A stretch of DNA of 64,000 nucleotides from Sporosarcina luteola (lineage in GTDB: Bacteria; Bacillota; Bacilli; Bacillales_A; Planococcaceae), in assembly GCF_023715245.1 (NCBI RefSeq), contig NZ_JAMBNV010000001.1, forward strand, positions 2,170,001 to 2,234,000. Direction: 5' to 3'. Made by a program: the position numbers and the translations under genes. A model generated the notes under the pieces. The model searched no databases. It saw only the letters and a program-made list of their open reading frames with translations, and had not been told where the DNA came from. Position 1 is the stretch's first letter, and each line of letters opens with the position of its first letter. Shown here piece by piece: positions 59,408 to 64,000 of this stretch.

Positions 59408-61056
59408 TATAACTTGTCCCCTTTCATGCCTTCCTTATCAAACTTAGTTTCTTGTCTATCTTCATACTGCGGCAAGTCGGCGTAGACTCTCACTTTATCA
59501 AGCTCCTTTTTTAATCCAAACCAGTTTTTATTCGTATGACCTGCAAGGACAAGCTCATTCCCTTCACCTTTTTGTATCCATATTCTCCGATGGTTCCAGT
59601 AGGATCCTTGTGCAACTCCAATCATGAAAATAATACCCCCTAGGAGCAATAGATAGAGCGTTTTATCCTTCCGAACAACAAGGCCAGTAATGTCTCGTGT
59701 TTCCGCGCTGACAAACTTTACTTCATAATCATTTACATTTGTTTCAAGCGTCTGTCTGATAGCGACAAAACTTTTATCACCTTCCGGCTTGGCTGGCGTC
59801 ACCATATTAAATATGAATGCTGGATTGTTCGGAATCGGTGATTTAGTAACGGGTTCTCCGTCTTCAACACCATCATAATCTGGATAATAATCTAACAGCT
59901 CGACAATCGCGCCTTCGTTTAATTCATACAAACGCCCGGGATTGAGAAGGTCAACCGTAAATTCGCCAAATGACTTGCTCGTCGACTTTTCCATCAATTG
60001 GAATGTCATCGATTTTAATTCGTTGAGACGGTAATCCATTTGGTATACGTTGAATCCGTCAAAGTTTAATGGTTTATTAACGGTGATTGAATAGTCTTTT
60101 ACAAATTCCATCTTCTCTGACTGACCTGGAATGCCGCCCACCGGATCTTTATATAAGGTGACATCTGATTGGAAATTTTTCACGATAGTCCCAACTCGAT
60201 CTATAGCCTGACCGAAAGCTGCATCTTCTTCCTTCGAATAAGTCTCTATAATGAAATCATTGTTCTTTAAATAATAGCCGGGAGCTCCCGGGAGGGCACG
60301 TGTCTCTCCTTCTCGAAGCCAAACCGTTTCATCGACATAAAAACCAGGAAGAGTTCGTAAAAGAACCGCAAACAGGAAGATGATCAATCCCGTATGATTG
60401 ACGTAAGGACCCCATCTAGAAAAACGGCCTTTCTCCGCAAGCAACGCTCCTTCTTCAGTCTTCACGTTGTAACGAAGTTCTTTAAGCTTCTCTTCCGCTT
60501 TAGCAAATGAGCTATTCGAATCAACAACTACCCCTTCGCCATATATCCTTTGCTTTGTCAAAAAGGATCTATGCCGTTTCGTACGTTGCTTTTTCAATGA
60601 TTTATAGAGTGGAAAAACCCTGTCAACACTGGCAATAATGATGGAAGTACCAAGCATTCCGATTAATGTGATGAACCACCAACTATTGTACATATCATAA
60701 AATCCGAGATTATAATAAAGGGTACCGGCAAACCCATAGTGCTTTTCGTAATATGCTAAAATATCTGCATCAGTAGTTGCCGGAACAAATAGCTTCTGTG
60801 GAAATAGCGTTCCTATTGCTGATGTCGCAAGGACTGCAATAATGATATTAATTCCTACCTTAACACTAGAAAAGAAGTTCCAGATTTTATCAACAATCGA
60901 TCGTTTATATGTTTGTGATCTTCTTGCCGATCCTTCATATCGCATATCGATAAGTTTACTTTCCCTCGCCTCATCAGTCTGAGGACGTCCGCATTGCTCA
61001 CAAAGAACCGTGCCAAAAGGGTTTTCATGACCACAATGGCATTTTATTTTACTCAT
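59407..61056 (-). CDS. resB: cytochrome c biogenesis protein ResB (Ccs1 type)
   Basis: A 549-aa protein. An N-terminal zinc-ribbon-like segment ([20 protein letters not shown]) precedes several transmembrane helices ([36 protein letters not shown]) and a large extracytoplasmic domain with [17 protein letters not shown]. ResB forms the haem-translocating complex with ResC. AAGGAGATA precedes the ATG. The zinc ribbon is not universal in the family. It is followed by resC and preceded by ccdA. Confidence 0.92.
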   Translation of the reverse strand: MSKIKCHCGHENPFGTVLCEQCGRPQTDEARESKLIDMRYEGSARRSQTYKRSIVDKIWNFFSSVKVGINIIIAVLATSAIGTLFPQKLFVPATTDADILAYYEKHYGFAGTLYYNLGFYDMYNSWWFITLIGMLGTSIIIASVDRVFPLYKSLKKQRTKRHRSFLTKQRIYGEGVVVDSNSSFAKAEEKLKELRYNVKTEEGALLAEKGRFSRWGPYVNHTGLIIFLFAVLLRTLPGFYVDETVWLREGETRALPGAPGYYLKNNDFIIETYSKEEDAAFGQAIDRVGTIVKNFQSDVTLYKDPVGGIPGQSEKMEFVKDYSITVNKPLNFDGFNVYQMDYRLNELKSMTFQLMEKSTSKSFGEFTVDLLNPGRLYELNEGAIVELLDYYPDYDGVEDGEPVTKSPIPNNPAFIFNMVTPAKPEGDKSFVAIRQTLETNVNDYEVKFVSAETRDITGLVVRKDKTLYLLLLGGIIFMIGVAQGSYWNHRRIWIQKGEGNELVLAGHTNKNWFGLKKELDKVRVYADLPQYEDRQETKFDKEGMKGDKL

Positions 61057-61090
61057 TTATCAATATCTCCTTAAAGATTTTAATTTGCTG

Positions 61091-61801
61091 TTAAAACCCC
61101 ATGAAATCCCCGAAAAATGGACTAAGCCAAGCAATAATGAACGTCAATCCATCAAAGAAAAGCAGGATTCCAAGTGCAATCATGATATAACCACCGACTT
61201 TGGTAATTGTTCGGCTATATTTTTGAATCCATTTAACACGGGTAATGAAAATCGAAAGTAGGAAAAATGGAATCGCGAATCCAAGAACATAGGCAAGCAT
61301 ATACCAGATGCCAGAACCCGGATTTTGGGAAGCTAGCATGAAGACAGCCCCTGTTATCGGACCGGTACACGGTGTCCATCCCGCTGCAAACGCAAGTCCA
61401 ATAAGAAACGTGCCAAAATAACCAGCAGGTCGGTTTTTAAATTGGAGTTTTTTCTCCTTCATTAGGAATGCTGGTGTAAATAGACCAATAATCATTAAAC
61501 CGAAAATAATAATGAAAATGGAACCAATTTGTCGAAGGAGATCTTGATATTGAATAAAGAAAGTCCCTACGAAACTGGAGCTAAATCCAAGAAATATGAA
61601 GATGATTGAAAAGCCTAATAGAAACAATAATGTGTGTATGATTCCGCTTTTCCGTATCTTCTTACTATCAGATTTCAATTCATCGAGTGACATGCCAGTA
61701 ATATAAGAAAGGAACGCTGGGTAGAGCGGTAATGTGCAGGGTGATATGAAGTTAAGAAGCCCTGCACCAAATGCTAGAATTAAATTCAGATCAGTTAACA
61801 T
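61091..61801 (-). CDS. ccdA: CcdA thiol-disulfide electron carrier
   Basis: A 236-aa membrane protein with six helices. The two conserved cysteines are in NFISPCTLPLYPAFLSY and AGWTPCTGPITGAVF, the CcdA/DsbD-gamma pattern. It moves reducing power from thioredoxin to ResA-type proteins outside. AAGGAG precedes the ATG. It is 34 bp upstream of resB on the same strand, so ccdA-resB-resC is one operon with the next two genes upstream. Confidence 0.93.
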   Translation of the reverse strand: MLTDLNLILAFGAGLLNFISPCTLPLYPAFLSYITGMSLDELKSDSKKIRKSGIIHTLLFLLGFSIIFIFLGFSSSFVGTFFIQYQDLLRQIGSIFIIIFGLMIIGLFTPAFLMKEKKLQFKNRPAGYFGTFLIGLAFAAGWTPCTGPITGAVFMLASQNPGSGIWYMLAYVLGFAIPFFLLSIFITRVKWIQKYSRTITKVGGYIMIALGILLFFDGLTFIIAWLSPFFGDFMGF

Positions 61802-61852
61802 ATATGAACACTCCTTAAATTGAACACAAACAGCAATTTGTTAGAAAAAAAA

Positions 61853-62587
61853 TTAAATCCCCCAATAAGTCAACGTATCAAATAGACCGATCAACACTAA
61901 TAGCAATCCCGCTAACCGTTGAATGACACGACCGATTTTCACGCTTTTCCTCATGATTCGGCGATCTGTTTCGAAAACCCATATAATCAGGAATAGAAGA
62001 ATAAGGGGGAATGATGTTGCGATTCCAAATACGGCGGGAAGTACAAACCCATACGAGGTTGACGAAACGATTGGCATGAGCCAAACGAAAAACAGAACAA
62101 ACATTGTCGGGCAAAATGCAAGTGAAAAACTTGCACCTAGAAGGAAAGAGCCAATCTTCCCTTTTCGCATTCGTACCGGTATATGTATAGTCATCCGTTG
62201 AAAGACTCTCAGTTTCAAAACTCCCAATAGTACAAGCCCAGTAACAACAATGAGAGGGCCTATCACTTTACGGAAAAGCGGAAAGTACTCGGTCATCTTT
62301 GATTCGAATGTTTGACCGAACATCCATGCCAAAAGGCCAAATGCGCTGAATACGACAACCTTTCCTGCAATGAAAGCAAAAATTTCGAGCCAATCTGTCT
62401 TGAATTGAATCGTCCGATTGCCGTAAAGAGTGATGGCGCTCATATTCCCTGTCAATTGACAGGGGGCAACAGCGCCAACTACTCCTAACAGTAATGCAAC
62501 CATGAGTGGGAAATCTGCATACGCATTAATTAGGCCCGTGACAGGCTCCGTGATTATTTGACTGATTTTCGACAAAAATCCATACAT
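61853..62587 (-). CDS. second CcdA/DsbD-like membrane protein (UreH/SafE-type)
   Basis: A 244-aa protein with six hydrophobic helices. The cysteines are in GAVAPCQLTGNMSAI and SLAFCPTMFVLFFVW, as in CcdA-like and UreH-domain (SafE) membrane proteins. It may transfer electrons, or export sulfite or metal ions, and may work with the BNR-type lipoprotein upstream. It sits 50 bp before ccdA in the same operon. The redox reading rests on the paired cysteines and context. Confidence 0.72.
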   Translation of the reverse strand: MYGFLSKISQIITEPVTGLINAYADFPLMVALLLGVVGAVAPCQLTGNMSAITLYGNRTIQFKTDWLEIFAFIAGKVVVFSAFGLLAWMFGQTFESKMTEYFPLFRKVIGPLIVVTGLVLLGVLKLRVFQRMTIHIPVRMRKGKIGSFLLGASFSLAFCPTMFVLFFVWLMPIVSSTSYGFVLPAVFGIATSFPLILLFLIIWVFETDRRIMRKSVKIGRVIQRLAGLLLVLIGLFDTLTYWGI

Positions 62588-62602
62588 TGAAAATCACCAA
62601 TC

Positions 62603-63529
62603 CTACTTTAATTTTAGTAACTCTCCATTTTTAGCAAGGGTTTCCCAATTTACTCCTCTGTCTGTTGTCCTATAAATATCATTAGTAAAAGTGGCAATTA
62701 CAATCTCCCGTTGATCATCTGGATTAACCGCTATATATACGATTGGTTCAATTTCGTCTGGAAGCGGAATTTCCACTTCCTCTTTTCCATCTGATACAAA
62801 CGAGCTGAGCTTCACAATGTCATTCTCGTAGCTGGCATACAATCCTCCTGTTTCAGTCAACATCACAAATGTAACCACGCCCACCTCATTTAGAGGGGCA
62901 AAGCTTTCACCAAAGTCCTGTGAGAAAAACAATCCATCTTTACTCCCGATTGTAATTATTTCTTCGCGGGAAGGATGTGCTGCTAAATTCGAGATATACT
63001 CGGAATCGAAACCATTCATTGAAGCTTGCTTCCATGAACCTCCCTCATCGAGTGAATAATGAAGACCCGCCGGCATATCTTTTGTCGGCATTTCATTCAA
63101 TGCATAGATGGCATTTGACTCATATCCGACTGCCATATAGTGAAAATCGATTTCACCGTAAAATGCCAATTTTTCAAAGCTCGCACCACGATCTGTACTT
63201 TTCACAAGTCCAAGTGGATTTTTAAGTTTTGAATTTGGTTCCGGATGTCCGCTTGAAAAGAAACCTTCACGTACTGCTTGGAAACCCATATAATCATGCT
63301 TTTCACTATTCGCTTCTTTCCAACCATCTTCACCATAAGCATAAAGCCCTTCATGTGTTGAAATGACCACTTCAGGACCTCCATTTATATAACCTAGACC
63401 ATGTAGATGATCAATTTTACTGTTTTTCAATTCCTCAAACGCGAAGGTATCATCCTTAGTCGCATTACATGCAGACAAAAGCGTGATGATGCCCGCAATG
63501 CCAATATATTTCGCTATTTTTTTCATCAT
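62603..63529 (-). CDS. BNR/beta-propeller-type lipoprotein (F510_1955 family-like)
   Basis: A 308-aa exported lipoprotein (lipobox TLLSACN, cysteine ~20). The mature protein has repeated blades with the Asp-box-like S-x-D-x-G-x-x-W pattern: SLDEGGSWKQA, SQDFGESFAPL, TTDRGVNWETL. DHLHGLGYINGG follows the signal region. Such propellers bind ligands or sugars; function here is unknown. ATG at 63529 follows AAAGGAG. It is preceded by a response regulator gene with 11 bp between. Confidence 0.75.
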   Translation of the reverse strand: MMKKIAKYIGIAGIITLLSACNATKDDTFAFEELKNSKIDHLHGLGYINGGPEVVISTHEGLYAYGEDGWKEANSEKHDYMGFQAVREGFFSSGHPEPNSKLKNPLGLVKSTDRGASFEKLAFYGEIDFHYMAVGYESNAIYALNEMPTKDMPAGLHYSLDEGGSWKQASMNGFDSEYISNLAAHPSREEIITIGSKDGLFFSQDFGESFAPLNEVGVVTFVMLTETGGLYASYENDIVKLSSFVSDGKEEVEIPLPDEIEPIVYIAVNPDDQREIVIATFTNDIYRTTDRGVNWETLAKNGELLKLK

Positions 63530-63540
63530 TTCAATCTCCT

Positions 63541-64000
63541 TTAGTTCCACTTATATCCAATTCCCCACACCGTTAATAAGAAGTCATTGATAGGGAATCC
63601 CGCAGCTTTTAATTTCTCCCTTAAATTACGGATATGCGAGTCCACTGTTCGAATATCTGTGAATGTGTTATAGTCCCAAGCGGTACGTAAAAGCTGTTCC
63701 CTAGTAAATGTCCTTTTCGGATGAGTGATTAACGCCTCAATTATATAAAATTCCTTTAAGGTCAATTGCACTTCCAAGTTATTATAATGTAATGAATAAG
63801 AATCCCGATTCAACGTGAAATCCCCATACACAGTATTGCTTCTATCGTCAGTTTCGCTTGCAGTGCGGCGTAATAATGCATTCACTCTTGCCACAAGTTC
63901 CCGCTCATCAAACGGCTTCGTGATATAATCATCAGCCCCGAATTCAAGGCCTTTTACAATATCTGCTTTGTCTGTCCTCGCTGTAAGCATAATAACCGGA
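63541..64000 (-). CDS. OmpR/PhoB-family response regulator, N-terminal part beyond window
   Basis: The visible part (about 153 residues) begins in the receiver domain with PVIMLTARTDKADIVKG and the YITKPFDEREL loop, then a winged-helix domain with TREQLLRTAWDYNTF, IRTVDSHIRNLREKL and GIGYKW. The phospho-aspartate lies beyond base 64000. It directly precedes the BNR lipoprotein gene and may control the haem/thiol operon. A kinase gene should follow or precede outside the window. Confidence 0.9.
   Translation of the reverse strand, partial: PVIMLTARTDKADIVKGLEFGADDYITKPFDERELVARVNALLRRTASETDDRSNTVYGDFTLNRDSYSLHYNNLEVQLTLKEFYIIEALITHPKRTFTREQLLRTAWDYNTFTDIRTVDSHIRNLREKLKAAGFPINDFLLTVWGIGYKWN

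Overview
This window looks like a chromosomal segment of a low-to-mid GC Gram-positive spore-former of the Bacillales, most likely Planococcaceae (Sporosarcina or a relative). The signs are a metK/pckA divergent pair with ytpA-, ytoA-, ytmA- and ytkD-like neighbours arranged roughly as in Bacillus, AGGAGG-type ribosome binding sites, many TTG/GTG starts, a SAM-I riboswitch, a T-box leader and Bacillus-type Zur, CsoR and CadC operators. The genus is inferred from gene content, not proven.

Region 1-17 kb is a housekeeping backbone. It holds a tyrosine-type T-box leader for a truncated NhaC-family transporter, paired CrcB/FluC fluoride channels, a UvrD-type helicase, signal peptidase I, a histidine phosphatase, a YtpA-like hydrolase lacking its nucleophile serine, a gamma-carbonic anhydrase-like protein, metK under a SAM riboswitch, pckA, a NorB-like efflux pump, YtmA/YtkD-like proteins, an ACT-malic enzyme, a YjfB-like peptide, Dps, YidD and a Zur-boxed zinc lipoprotein.

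Region 17-27 kb is accessory. First come five small genes on the minus strand (two lipoproteins, a membrane peptide, a DnaD/DnaB C-domain protein and a short acidic protein), flanked by copies of one hairpin-forming repeat and so resembling a cassette array. A four-gene operon follows: an unrecognised 298-aa protein (DUF6744-like), a 58-aa protein, a MoxR-type AAA+ ATPase and a VWA protein (RavA/ViaA-like), behind a leader terminator. Then come a secreted coiled-coil/M23 peptidase, a YjzC-like peptide and remnants of an insertion sequence.

Region 27-64 kb is a large metal-resistance and thiol-redox island. It carries ZIP, czcD-czcO, copC-copD-bdbD-bdbC, divergent cadC-cadA, a lipoamide-dehydrogenase homologue, cadD with nearby gene wreckage, YdhK and YhjQ-like copper proteins, a multicopper oxidase, an OmpR-type two-component system, csoR-copZ-copA with CsoR-like operators, a cupredoxin membrane fusion, a CPH-type ATPase (CopB), and a ResB/ResC/CcdA haem-thiol module with an extra CcdA-like transporter. 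Two SpoIIP-like amidases and an NlpC/P60-SLH enzyme are embedded in it.

The most interesting signals are the repeat-flanked cassette array (17.5-19.6 kb), the AAA+/VWA four-gene operon (19.8-23.7 kb), and an 11-bp-period TGCATA direct repeat shared by the multicopper oxidase and copB promoters. The last could define the regulon of the neighbouring two-component system.
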